Under the pieces are notes generated by a model, which saw nothing but the letters and a program-made list of their open reading frames with translations, was not told the origin of the DNA and did not search any database. A stretch of 64,000 nt of DNA from Streptomyces triculaminicus (GTDB lineage: Bacteria > Actinomycetota > Actinomycetes > Streptomycetales > Streptomycetaceae): positions 1,364,001 through 1,428,000 of the forward strand of contig NZ_JAFMOF010000001.1 in assembly GCF_017349075.1 (NCBI RefSeq). The letters are read 5' to 3'. This document shows, piece after piece, positions 53,558 through 62,452 of this stretch (within the stretch, counting starts at the first letter, position 1; each line of letters starts with the position of its first letter). The translations under genes were made by a program, and so were the position numbers.

Positions 53558-53992
53558 ATGACCGCCGATCGCAACAAGCAGCTGGTCAACGGCTTCTTCA
53601 CGGCCCTCAACGAGGGCCGCACGGCCGACCTCGGCGACTACCTCGCCCATGACGTCATCGACCACAACAAGATCATTCACGGTGAGCCCGACGAGCCGGG
53701 CGCCGCCTTCGCGGCCATCGAGCAGCAGCTCATGGCGCTGCGCCCCTACCGCGCCCGCGTCGACGAACTGATCGCCGAGGGCGACAAGGTCGTCGCCCGC
53801 ATCACCCAGACCGGCGTCAGCTCCGGCGCCCACCCCCGCATGCCGGTGCCGACCGGTCGTCGCTTCGAGAACGAGGCCGTCTTCGTCTTCACCGTGGCCG
53901 GGGAGACGGGCCGGATCAGCGAGATCCGTGGCGTGTCCGACCGGCTGGGCCTGTTCCTGCAGCTGGGCTGGGACTGGCCGACGGCGTCATGA
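53558..53992 (+). CDS. SnoaL-like ester cyclase family protein
   Basis: A 144-residue SnoaL/NTF2-fold protein. The conserved pattern D-V-I-D-H near residue 30 and the later V-F-V-F-T and I-S-E-I-R-G-V-S-D-R segments are typical. Members act as small hydrolases or cyclases on diverse substrates. It is divergently transcribed from, and presumably repressed by, the neighbouring TetR protein. Confidence 0.85.
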   Translation: MTADRNKQLVNGFFTALNEGRTADLGDYLAHDVIDHNKIIHGEPDEPGAAFAAIEQQLMALRPYRARVDELIAEGDKVVARITQTGVSSGAHPRMPVPTGRRFENEAVFVFTVAGETGRISEIRGVSDRLGLFLQLGWDWPTAS

Positions 53993-54152
53993 GCCGCGGG
54001 GCGCGCACCGGAAGCAGAAAAAGACTTTCGGCCGTCCTGTCACATCCTCGCGCCGCGCCGGGTCGATAGAGCGACGGACCAACCGCACACGACACGGCCG
54101 GAGCGGGGCGCGCAAGCTCCTCCCGGCATCCGCTTGATGAGGAGCATCTCTG

Positions 54153-54500
54153 ATGTCCACCGCCTACATCGTCGTCACCATCCTGGCCGCCGCCATGGCG
54201 GGCTACTCCGGTTACGCGGTCCTCTCCGGCGCCACGTGGGTCGTGCAGTCGCTGACCGACTACGGCGTCCCCCGGTCGTGGTGGGTGTGGCTCGGTACGG
54301 CCAAGGCGGCGGGGGCGCTGGGGCTGCTGGCCGGCCTGTTCGTGCCGGTCATCGGGGTCATGGCCGGGATCGGCCTGGTGCTGTACTTCGCCGGGGCCGT
54401 GGTCAGCGTGATGCGGGCGCGGTCGTACGCGCACATCCCGTTCCCGATGGTGTACGCGGCACCGGTGATCGGCTCCCTGGCGCTGGGCTTCAGCGCCTGA
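54153..54500 (+). CDS. DoxX-family membrane protein
   Basis: A 115-residue protein with four transmembrane helices (residues 3-22, 42-62, 66-85, 95-113) and the DoxX-type loop L-T-D-Y-G-V-P-R-S-W-W-V-W-L-G-T-A-K-A-A-G-A-L-G-L-L. DoxX-like proteins are linked to redox or thiol stress in actinobacteria. A GAGGAG ribosome site lies before the ATG. It stands between the SnoaL gene (160 bp) and the convergent MFS gene. Confidence 0.88.
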   Translation: MSTAYIVVTILAAAMAGYSGYAVLSGATWVVQSLTDYGVPRSWWVWLGTAKAAGALGLLAGLFVPVIGVMAGIGLVLYFAGAVVSVMRARSYAHIPFPMVYAAPVIGSLALGFSA

Positions 54501-54542
54501 GGCCCGTACGCCGCCGGAGCGTTCGCCGACCCCGCGCCCCCC

Positions 54543-55793
54543 TTACGCGGACCGGCGCCCCGCCGCGGCCAGGCCGCCGGTCCAGCCCACCGTGAGCCAC
54601 AGGACGGCGATGGCGCAGACGCCGGTCCAGCCCCAGTGGTCGAAGGCCGGGCCCGCCACGGCCGAGGCGGTTGCGCCGCCGATGAAGCCGCAGACGACGT
54701 ACGCGGTGTTGGCGACGGCCGGTTTGGGGGTGGCGGCCAGGGCGCGGGTCTGGTTGGCGACCTGGCCTGCCATGAGGCCCGCGTGGATGAGGACGGCGGC
54801 CACGCACAGGGCCCACAGGTGGTGGGCGCCGAGCCAGAAGAAGGGCAGGGACGCGGCCGTCAGGGCGAAGCCGGTGTTGACGACGCGCTGGGCGCCGAAG
54901 CGGTCGATGAGGCTGCCGGAGACAGGGGCGACGGCGGTGGAGACGAGACCGAAGAGGCCGAAGAGGCCCGCCGTTCCGGGGGAGAGATGGTAGGCGCCGC
55001 TCGTGCCGGTCAGCAGCAGGGTGAGCGTGGTCCACAGGGCGCTCCAGGCGCCGAAGATGCCGCCCTGGCGCAGGCAGGCGGCGCGGAGCGGGGCCGACGA
55101 GGCGAGCAGGCCGGGCAGGCCGGCGATGGTCTTGAAGGGGTTGACGCCCTTGCCGCGCGGGCGGGTCTCGGCCGGCAGGACGAGCGCGGTCAGCAGGCCG
55201 ACGGCCACGGTCAGTACGGCCGCGCCGGTGAACACCGCGCGCCAGCCGTAGGCCTGGCCGGCGAGTCCGCCGAGCACGCGGGCCGCGACGATGCCCGTGA
55301 AGAGACCCGCCACCACGGCGGCCACGTGCCGCCCCCGCCGGTCGGCGGGCGCGCGTTCGGCCACGAGGGGGACGAGCAGCTGCGGTACGACCGTCGCGGC
55401 GCAGGCGACGAGCACGGCGGCGGCCAGGGCGGGGAGCCCGGGGGCGAGGGCGCCCGCGACCAGGGCCACTCCGGCGACGCCGCAGAGGACGGCGACGAGG
55501 CGGCGGCGGTCGGCGGTGTCGCCGAGCGGGGCGAAGAACAACAGGCCTATCGCGTAGCCGAGCTGGGATATGGAGGCGATCCAGCCGGCGGCGGACGTCG
55601 AGGCGCCGAGGTCCTGGGCGATCAGGCCGAGGAGCGGGGTGGCGAGGTAGATGTTGGCGGCGGTGACGCCCGTGCACAGGGCGATGACGCCGAGCAGGAG
55701 GCCCGGCCGGGGGCCGGCGGGCGCCGCCTCGGGGCTTGCGGAGGGGTGTACGGAGGGCCGCGCGGCCTGGTCCGGATGGCTGTGGGTGGTCAT
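54543..55793 (-). CDS. MFS transporter
   Basis: A 416-residue major facilitator with twelve predicted helices. The conserved loop between helices 2 and 3 reads F-F-A-P-L-G-D-T-A-D-R-R-R-L, and the N-terminal helix has T-A-A-N-I-Y-L-A-T-P-L-L-G, typical of the YnfM/AraJ-like efflux group. Divergent from a TetR gene with two shared operators, so probably an inducible drug or metabolite exporter. Confidence 0.9.
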   Translation of the reverse strand: MTTHSHPDQAARPSVHPSASPEAAPAGPRPGLLLGVIALCTGVTAANIYLATPLLGLIAQDLGASTSAAGWIASISQLGYAIGLLFFAPLGDTADRRRLVAVLCGVAGVALVAGALAPGLPALAAAVLVACAATVVPQLLVPLVAERAPADRRGRHVAAVVAGLFTGIVAARVLGGLAGQAYGWRAVFTGAAVLTVAVGLLTALVLPAETRPRGKGVNPFKTIAGLPGLLASSAPLRAACLRQGGIFGAWSALWTTLTLLLTGTSGAYHLSPGTAGLFGLFGLVSTAVAPVSGSLIDRFGAQRVVNTGFALTAASLPFFWLGAHHLWALCVAAVLIHAGLMAGQVANQTRALAATPKPAVANTAYVVCGFIGGATASAVAGPAFDHWGWTGVCAIAVLWLTVGWTGGLAAAGRRSA

Positions 55794-55822
55794 GACGGTG
55801 GAGGCCCCCTGCGTGGAACGGT

Positions 55823-55890
55823 CTTGCAACCAACTGGTTGGTTGCAAGATCCCAGAATGCCGCGAGGCTTGTCAACCAAATGGTTGGTTA
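55823..55890. promoter_or_regulatory. Two CAACCAA-N4-TTGGTT operators
   Basis: The first, at 55823-55848, has 12-base perfect arms (CTTGCAACCAAC-TG-GTTGGTTGCAAG). The second, CAACCAAATGGTTGGTTA at 55873-55890, shares the core. Centres are 46 bp apart, covering the promoters of both the MFS gene and the TetR gene. Confidence 0.85.
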
Positions 55891-55901
55891 CTCTGTGCGG
55901 C

Positions 55902-56498
55902 ATGGCAGCAGTCAGGGACCCCGAGGCCACCAAGGCGCGCATCTTCGAGGCGGCGACGGCCGAGTTCGCCGCGTACGGCATCGCCGGCGCGCGCATCGAC
56001 CGCATCGCACGCGAGGCCTGCGCCAACAAGCAGTTGATCTACGCCTACTTCGGCAACAAGGCCGAACTCTTCTCCCAGGTCCTCGAGCGCCGCCTCGTCG
56101 AACTCGCCGCCGCCCACCCCGTCGACGCCGAGGACGTCGACGGCTGGATCGACCGCATCATGGACTACCACGCGGCCAACCCCGAGCTGATCCGGCTGGT
56201 CTTCTGGGAGGGCCTGGAGTACGGCACCGGGGGCTTCCCGCACGAGGCGGAGCGCCGACGCCACTACGCGGGCAAGGCCGCCGCGTTCGCCGAGGCCCAG
56301 GAGAAGGGGATCATCGACTCCACCATCCCGGCCGGCGACCTGCTGTTCATGCTGACCGCCCTCGCCTCCTGGCCGACCGTCCAGCCGCACATGCAGCGCA
56401 TCCTCGTCGGCGAGACGGACGAGGACCGCGCACGCCTGCGCGCCTCGGTCCGCACCGCCGCCCGCCGCATCGCCGGCCTCGACCGGCCGGAGTCCTGA
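55902..56498 (+). CDS. TetR-family regulator
   Basis: A 198-residue repressor with HTH A-R-I-F-E-A-A-T-A-E-F-A-A-Y-G-I-A-G-A-R-I-D-R-I and the second helix N-K-Q-L-I-Y-A-Y-F-G-N-K-A-E-L-F. The C-terminal helices match TetR_C_2/YfiR-like regulators of efflux genes. The ATG at 55902 starts 12 bp after the second operator. Expected to repress itself and the divergent MFS exporter. Confidence 0.92.
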   Translation: MAAVRDPEATKARIFEAATAEFAAYGIAGARIDRIAREACANKQLIYAYFGNKAELFSQVLERRLVELAAAHPVDAEDVDGWIDRIMDYHAANPELIRLVFWEGLEYGTGGFPHEAERRRHYAGKAAAFAEAQEKGIIDSTIPAGDLLFMLTALASWPTVQPHMQRILVGETDEDRARLRASVRTAARRIAGLDRPES

Positions 56499-56580
56499 CC
56501 GGCCGGAGTACCTGACCGACCGGAGCCGACCCGGCGTCAGCCGGGCCGACGGGGCCGGAACCCGGCCGGTCGCCGTCAGG

Positions 56581-56622
56581 TCAGCTCGTACCGATCAGTT
56601 CGTGCCGATCAGTTCGTACCGA
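56581..56622 (-). repeat. 14-bp tandem repeat, three units, carrying a stop in each frame
   Basis: Units TCAG[CT]TCGT[AG]CCGA at 56581, 56595 and 56609. Each begins with a TGA stop on the minus strand. Since 14 is not a multiple of three, the three stops fall in the three different frames at the end of the PAS protein gene. Confidence 0.85.
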
Positions 56623-59600
56623 TCTTCGCCAGCAGGTCCACGATCCGGCCCTGCACCTCCGCGCTCGTCGAGCGCTCCGCCAGGAACAGCACCGTCTCGC
56701 CCGACGCCAGGCGCGGGAGCTGGGACGGGTCGATGTCGGCGGAGGTGTAGACGACCAGCGGCGTACGGCTCAGCGCGCCGTTGCCGCGCAGCCAGTCGAC
56801 GATGCCCGCGCGGCGGCGGCGCACCTGCATCAGGTCCATGACCACCAGGTTCGGGCTGGTCTGCGCGGCGAGCGTCACCGCCTCGGAGTCCGTCGCCCCG
56901 CACACCACGTGCATGCCGTGCCGCTCCAGGGTCGCGGTCAGGGCGTTCGCGATCGGCTCGTGCTCCTCGACCAGCAGCACGCGCGGCGGGTGCATCTCGC
57001 TGTCGCGCGGCGCCAGCGCCTTCAGCAGCAGCGCCGGGTCGGCGCCGTACGCCGCCTCCCGCGTGGCGTGCCCCAGCCCCGCCGCCAGCAGGACCGGCAC
57101 CTCGGCCGCGCCCGCCGCCTCGCGCAGCGACCGCAGCGCGGCCCGCGTGATCGGACCGGTCAGCGGGTCGACGAACAGCGCCGCCGGGTACGCGGAGATC
57201 TGCTCGTCCACCTCCTCGCGCGACTGCACGATCACCGGGCGGTAGCCGCGTTCGGTCAGCGCCTTCTCGGTGGACTCGTCCGGCGCGGGCCACACGAGCA
57301 GCCGGCGCGGATTGTCGAGCGGCTCGGGCGGCAACTCGTCGTCCATCGGCGGGCGCACGGCCTCCACGACCTCGACCGCGCTGTTCGGCCCGTCGAGCGG
57401 CTCCGGCCCCTCCGCGCCCTCGTCCGGTGCTCCTATGGCGAACGCACGGACCTCGGGCGCCCCGAGCGACGGCTGAGGGTGCGGATGCGAGTGGGGTTGC
57501 GGGCGCACGGGGCCGGCGGCTGCTGCCGCCGCTTGAGCCTGCGCCTGGGCCTCGCGCTCCCCCTCGGCGGGGTTGGCCAGCTTCCGGCGCCGACCGGAAC
57601 CGGAGGTCGGCGTCCCGCCGGGCGGGGTGTCGCTCGTCCCAGGCCGCTGCCCCAGCGCGCGCACGCTGATCGGACGCGGCCCCTCGGCCGCCGCCGCTCC
57701 CGCCGCCGGGGCGGCCGCCCCGGGCTCCTCGGCGAGCGCGCGGCGCGCCCGGCGGCGCCCGGTGGGCACGTCGGCGGCCTGCGCCTGGGCGCTCTCGGTC
57801 TCGGGCGCGCCCTGGCCGCCGCCGGCGGCGTTCGGCGCATTGTCGCCCGCCGGGGCCGGGTGCGGGACCGGCGTGCCGTGCGCGGGCGTGGTGCCCGCGC
57901 TCGCGTCGGCCCGGCCCTGGCCCGTGGGCGCGCCGCCGCTCGGCGAAGCGTCCCCGGCGGGTCGCGCACCGGGCACCTGACCGGCGGGTCCGCCCTCCGG
58001 CCGGGGGCCGTGCAGGGCGAACGGAGCCGGCGCACCCGGGCCGCCCTGGCCGCCTGTGGCGGCGGGACCGGTGGGGGCGTCCGAGCCGTTCCGACCCGCG
58101 GGTCCGGCGGGGGCGGGCGTCGCGGTGGGGCCGCCGTCAGGGCCCTGACGACCTGTCGTGCCGGGGCCGGCCTGGCCTGCGGGCGCGCCGGGAACGGCGG
58201 CAGCGGCCGGGCCGCTGCCCTCCGGGCGGGGGCCGTGCTGGTTGTACGGACCGGGGTGCCCGGGCCGCTCTGCTCTGCGGGACCGCCGGGGGCGGTCGTG
58301 GCCGGGGAGGTGCTCTCCCGCCCGGGGCCCTGCGGGCCGTACGGGCCGGCGGCACCCGGAACCGGGGCCGTGAGGCCGGGCGTTGCGGGAGACGGGCCGC
58401 CGGGGGCGCCGTCGGCCGCCTCCACACCGGTGCCCGTAGCCGGGCCCGCGGGCGAACCCGTGCCCGGGCCCTGCGGCGGAACCGCAACCGGAGCGGCGGG
58501 CTGAGCCTCGGCGGGGCCGTCCGGCGACGCCTTGCGGTCGCTGTCCGCCGCGGGCAGGGCGAACGGGGTGCGCGGCATGGACGGTTCGTCGGTCGCCTGG
58601 CCGGGGATCTGGTGCGGGTGCTCCGCCTCGGCCAGCGCGCGGCGCGCGCGGCGGCCCGTCGGACGGCCGGAGTCGGCGGGCGTGCCCGCGGCCCGGTCGG
58701 CGTCGGCCGGAGGCAGCGCGAACGCGGTGCGCTGCGCCTCGGCGCCCTCGGGCGCGGCGGTCGACGCGGCCTCACGGCGCGCCCGACGGCCGGTGGGCGC
58801 GGCCCCGGTGGCCTGCGGCGGCACCAGGCCGGTCCCCGTACGGCCGCCTCGCGCGTCGTCGGCGGGCTCCTCCTCGGGGCGGGCGGGCCCCCGTCGGCGC
58901 CCGGTGGGCTGCGGCGCCGCGACGGGCGCCGCGACCGGGGCCGCGCCCGGGGAGGCGTCGGCAGCGGCGGCAGCAGCGGCACCGGCGGGCATACCCACGC
59001 CGTTGGTCCCCGCGTGCGTGCCGGACGGGATGCCCGTTCCGCTGGTCCCCGGGTGCGGGCCCGTCGGCATACCCGTGCTGTTCGTCCCCGGCGCGTGCGC
59101 GTCCGACGGGATACCCACGCCGTTCGTCCCCGCGTGCGTGCCCGTCGGCATGCCTACGCCGTTCGTTCCGGCGTGCGTGCCGGACGGCATACCCATGCCG
59201 TTGGTCCCCGGCGCGTGCGTGCCCGACGGCATACCCACGCCATTCGTCCCCGCGCGCGTGCCCGAAGGCGTCCCGGCCGTCGTGGCCGCGCCCTCCGCAC
59301 CGGCACCGGCACTGGCACCCGCACCGCCACCAACGCCGCTGCCAACACCCGTCCCCGCGCCGCCCGGCGCCTCGGACGGCGGGCGCGGCGGCCGCCGCCC
59401 TGGGGGCGGGCGGGCTCGGGCGCCGGGGCAACGGGGCTGGTGCCGCGGCCCCGCTGCGTGGGCATCGGCATGACCGTGGTCAGGTTCTCGGTGTCCGGCC
59501 CGCGCCGCTCGGCCGACGGGGGGACGGGGCCCGCGTCCGCCGAGACCGGGACCTCGAGCACGTACGCCTTGCCGCCCGACGCACCCGGCAGGTCGTGGGT

Positions 59601-61013
59601 CTGCAGCACGCCGCCGTGCCGGCGGACGATGCCGCGCACCAGGGGGCCGTGCACGGGGTCGCCGCCCGGGAAGGGACCGCGCACCTCGATGCGTACGACC
59701 TCGCCGCGCTGCGCGGCCGCGACCACGATCGTCGAGTCGCCGGAGACGGAACCGGAGCCCGCCGCGGCGGCGGAAGCGGAAGCCGAAGTGGAACCCGTGG
59801 AGTCGACCCCGGCCACGTCCGCGATCAGGTGCGCCAGCGCCTGGGCGAACCGCTCGGGGTCCACGTCGGCCTCGATCGCCGGGGCGTGCACGGCGAACTG
59901 GGCGCGCCCGGGTCCGATCAGCTCGACGGCGCCCTCGACGCCGGCCGCCACGACCTCGTCGAGTGCGACCTTCTCCCGCGCGAGCTTGTCCTCCCCGGCG
60001 TCCAGACGCTGATAGGCCAGCACATTATCGACAAGAGTGGTCATCCGGGCATAACCGGCGGCCAAGTGGTGAAGAATCTGGTTGGCCTCGGGCCACAGCT
60101 GCCCGGCCGGGTCGTCGGCCAGGGTGCCCAGCTCGGCGCGCAGTTGGTCCAGGGGCCCGCGCAGCGACTCGTCCAGCATGGCCACCAGCTGCGCGTGGCG
60201 CGCGGCCAGGGCGTCGTAGGGGCGGCGGTCGGTGAAGGTCATCACCGCGCCGACGAGCTGATCGCCGTCGCGCACGGGCGCGGTGGTCAGGTCGACCGAC
60301 ACCGCGCGGCCGTCCTTGGCCCACAGCACCTGGCCGCGGACCCGGTGCTTGCGGCCGGAGCGCAGGGTGTCGGCGATCGGCGACTCCTCGTACGGGAACG
60401 GCGTGCCGTCCGCGCGGGAGTGGTGGATGAGGGCGTGCAGTTCGCGGCCGCCGAGGTCGCTCGCGCGGTAGCCGAGGATCTGCGCGGCGGAGGGGTTGAC
60501 GAGGACGACCTTGCCGGCGGTGTCGACGCCGACGACGCCCTCGGCCGCCGCGCGCAGGATCATCTCGGTCTGGCGCTGCGAACGGGCCAGTTCGGCCTCG
60601 GTGTCGAGGGTGCCGGTCAGGTCGCGGACCACGAGCATCAGCAGCTCGTCGTCGTAGGAGGCGCTCGGCTCGGCGTAGGGGGTGCGGCCGTCGAGGTTGG
60701 CGCTGGTGACCTCGACGGGGAACTGGGTGCCGTCCGTGCGCCGGGCGATCATCCGGGTGGGCCTGGTGCGCCCGCCGTCCGGATCGTCGCGCGGCGGCCG
60801 CAGCCCGCCCGGGATGCGGCGGGAGTCGAACTCCGGCAGCAGATCGAGCAGACCGCGCCCGACGAGCCCGGTGCCGGGCACCTCGAACGTCTCGAGCGCG
60901 ATGTGGTTGGCGTTGACGACCGTGCCGTTGCAGTTGACGAGCAACAGCGCGTCGGGCAGGGCGTCGAGTATGGCTGCGAGGCGAGCAGCGCCTCGGGATG
61001 GCCTGCTGCTCAC
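56609..61013 (-). pseudogene. Giant PAS - degenerate kinase - pseudo-receiver protein, two apparent frameshifts
   Basis: One gene of about 1468 residues. Two PAS domains (residues ~12-125 and ~155-270: A-I-L-D-A-L-P-D-A-L-L-L-V-N and I-L-R-A-A-A-E-G-V-V-G-V-D) lead to a kinase-like helix pair without phospho-His and a degenerate HATPase part. A low-complexity linker of about 700 residues (Gly/Pro/Ala, 13-residue repeats, T-G-R-R-[AR]-R-R islands) ends in two receiver-like domains, the last with V-V-M-D-L-M but Glu-Glu for the usual Asp pair. Frames shift by one missing base at 59373-59400 and 58256-58264; 4405 + 2 bases gives 1469 codons. The GTG at 61013 follows GGGAGGAAGC. Confidence 0.75.
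58990..59262 (-). repeat. Coding tandem repeat, about 39-42 bp, seven units
   Basis: Seven units coding G-T-H-A-(P)-G-T-N-G-V-G-M-P-[ST] variants (for example G-T-N-G-V-G-I-P-S, D-A-H-A-P-G-T-N-S-T-G-M-P-T) within the PAS protein linker. Units are 13 or 14 codons, so copy changes keep frame. Looks like an unstable, expanding repeat. Confidence 0.85.
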
Positions 61014-61226
61014 GACGACGCTTCCTCCCTGGTTACTGCACTTTGCCGACCGCTTGGGGCGGGTTTGCACCGCCCCTCGGCGTGTCATTGAGGGGAAGTC
61101 TACGGGCTGCCGATACGGGCGCTACTGCGGATGACGGGTGTGGCGACACCCTCCGCCGGGCCTCTCCAGGGCGTCTCGGGCAGGCCGGACATGCCCCTCG
61201 TGTCCACCTTCGTGGCGACCTGACGG

Positions 61227-61700
61227 TCAGCTCCGACCACTCTCCGCGGACGTTTTCTTCGGCGAGCCCTTCGACTGTGCGAACACAGTGGAGAAACGGT
61301 CCCACCGGGCCATCTCGCAGCCGTTCCTCTTGTTGAAGTCGGCGTTCACGGGGCGCCCGGCCCACGTTCCCCTGACATGGGCCTGCTCGTCGCCGCCGTA
61401 GATCTGGGTGCAGTTCGCGTCCTCCGGCACGGGCGCGAAGACGTCCTTGCCCCATTTGGTCTGGGTGTCGAGCTGGTCGCAGGCCTGCTGGGGGTGCGGA
61501 TGGGTGCCGCCGGCCGGGTGGCAGTACAGCTCGTACGTACGGTCGTGGCCGCCGCTGCCCGAGACGGTGATCGTGAGGTGGTCGCCGCCGGTCTCCAGCG
61601 CCTCCGCACCGCCGAGCGGGAGCGGGGCGGCCGAGGCGGCGGGCACGGCGAGGAGCGCCGGGGCCAGCGCTGCTGCGAGGGCGAGGCTGCGGAGTGACAT
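61227..61700 (-). CDS. Subtilisin-inhibitor-like (SSI family) secreted protein
   Basis: A 157-residue secreted protease inhibitor. The signal peptide ends near A-A-S-A-A (residue ~25). The SSI fold has Cys pairs Y-C-H-P / A-C-D-Q and N-C-T-Q / G-C-E-M, and T-H-P-H-P matches the conserved T-H-P. By alignment with SSI (C-P-M-V-Y), the reactive P1 residue is Gln in C-T-Q-I-Y, instead of the usual Met or Lys. The protein also extends about 15 basic residues beyond the normal C-terminus. Streptomyces use these to control subtilisins and transglutaminase activation. AGGAG precedes the ATG. Confidence 0.92.
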   Translation of the reverse strand: MSLRSLALAAALAPALLAVPAASAAPLPLGGAEALETGGDHLTITVSGSGGHDRTYELYCHPAGGTHPHPQQACDQLDTQTKWGKDVFAPVPEDANCTQIYGGDEQAHVRGTWAGRPVNADFNKRNGCEMARWDRFSTVFAQSKGSPKKTSAESGRS

Positions 61701-61919
61701 GCGAAAGCTCCTGGGGTGCGGCGGTACGGGGCGGAGGGAGCGCCGGAAGCGCCGGCGGAGCCCTTCTTCCGAACTAACGCTCCGGAGCGCCCCGCGTTGC
61801 GCGCCGCGAACGCCTTTGCCCGAGGCACCCAAGGGCCGGTACCGTAGGGTGCGATTGGTGAGAAGCCGCAAGGCTGTGTCATCATCTGCACGCAACACTC
61901 GCGCTCGCGCGGGTGTGCT

Positions 61920-62010
61920 GGAGGCGTCGCCTAGTCCGGTCTATGGCGCCGCACTGCTAATGCGGTTTGGGACTTAAATCCCATCGAGGGTTCAAATCCC
62001 TCCGCCTCCG
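61920..62010 (+). tRNA. tRNA-Ser (anticodon GCT)
   Basis: 91 nt. Acceptor GGAGGCG pairs with CGCCTCC; anticodon loop CTGCTAA; long variable arm; T-loop TTCAAAT. CCA is not encoded. Followed by a terminator. Confidence 0.95.
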
Positions 62011-62017
62011 CAGCCGG

Positions 62018-62049
62018 GCCCCGGTCGTAGCGATACGACCGGGGCTTTT
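62018..62049 (+). terminator. Terminator after tRNA-Ser(GCT)
   Basis: GCCCCGGTCGTA, loop GCGA, TACGACCGGGGC, TTTT. A 12-bp perfect stem followed by a U-run, a classic intrinsic terminator. Confidence 0.9.
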
Positions 62050-62215
62050 GCGTTCCCGCCCTCGCGAGGGCGTCCCCGGGGCATCGCGAACGATCTTCTC
62101 TTCGGCGTTTTTGCAGCTCAGAGAAGGTGTGGCGAATGGATTTCGTCTCCCGGCGCAGGTCATGTAATGTTGTCCACGCAACGCCGACCGGCAAGAAAAA
62201 ACGCCGGAAAGCCGA

Positions 62216-62288
62216 GCGCTCGTAGCTTAACGGATAGAGCACTTGACTACGGATCAAGAGGTTGCAGGTTCGAATCCTGCCGAGCGCA
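62216..62288 (+). tRNA. tRNA-Arg (anticodon ACG)
   Basis: 73 nt. Acceptor GCGCTCG pairs with CGAGCGC; anticodon loop CTACGGA; T-loop TTCGAAT. The A34 is expected to be edited to inosine. CCA is not encoded. Confidence 0.95.
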
Positions 62289-62317
62289 CAGCCGGAAGTC
62301 CTCGGACTTCCGACCGT

Positions 62318-62391
62318 CGCGGGGTGGAGCAGCTCGGTAGCTCGCTGGGCTCATAACCCAGAGGTCGCAGGTTCAAATCCTGTCCCCGCTA
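62318..62391 (+). tRNA. Initiator tRNA-Met (anticodon CAT)
   Basis: 74 nt. It carries the two initiator marks: an unpaired first base (C1 against T72 in the gene) and three consecutive G-C pairs in the anticodon stem (GGG-CTCATAA-CCC). The T-loop is TTCAAAT. CCA is not encoded. Confidence 0.92.
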
Positions 62392-62397
62392 CTAGAA

Positions 62398-62433
62398 CCA
62401 CAGGCCCGGTACCACAAGGTACCGGGCCTGTGG
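62398..62433 (+). terminator. Terminator after initiator tRNA-Met
   Basis: CCACAGGCCCGGTACC pairs perfectly over 16 bp with 62418-62433 across ACAA, followed by CGTTT. It separates the tRNAs from the amidohydrolase, whose ATG is only 20 bp downstream. Confidence 0.9.
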
Positions 62434-62452
62434 CGTTTCCGGTGCGGGAGGC

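Noticed and set aside
62161..62215. DnaA box TTGTCCACG near the tRNA cluster
   Set aside because: Only a single one-mismatch copy, expected by chance.
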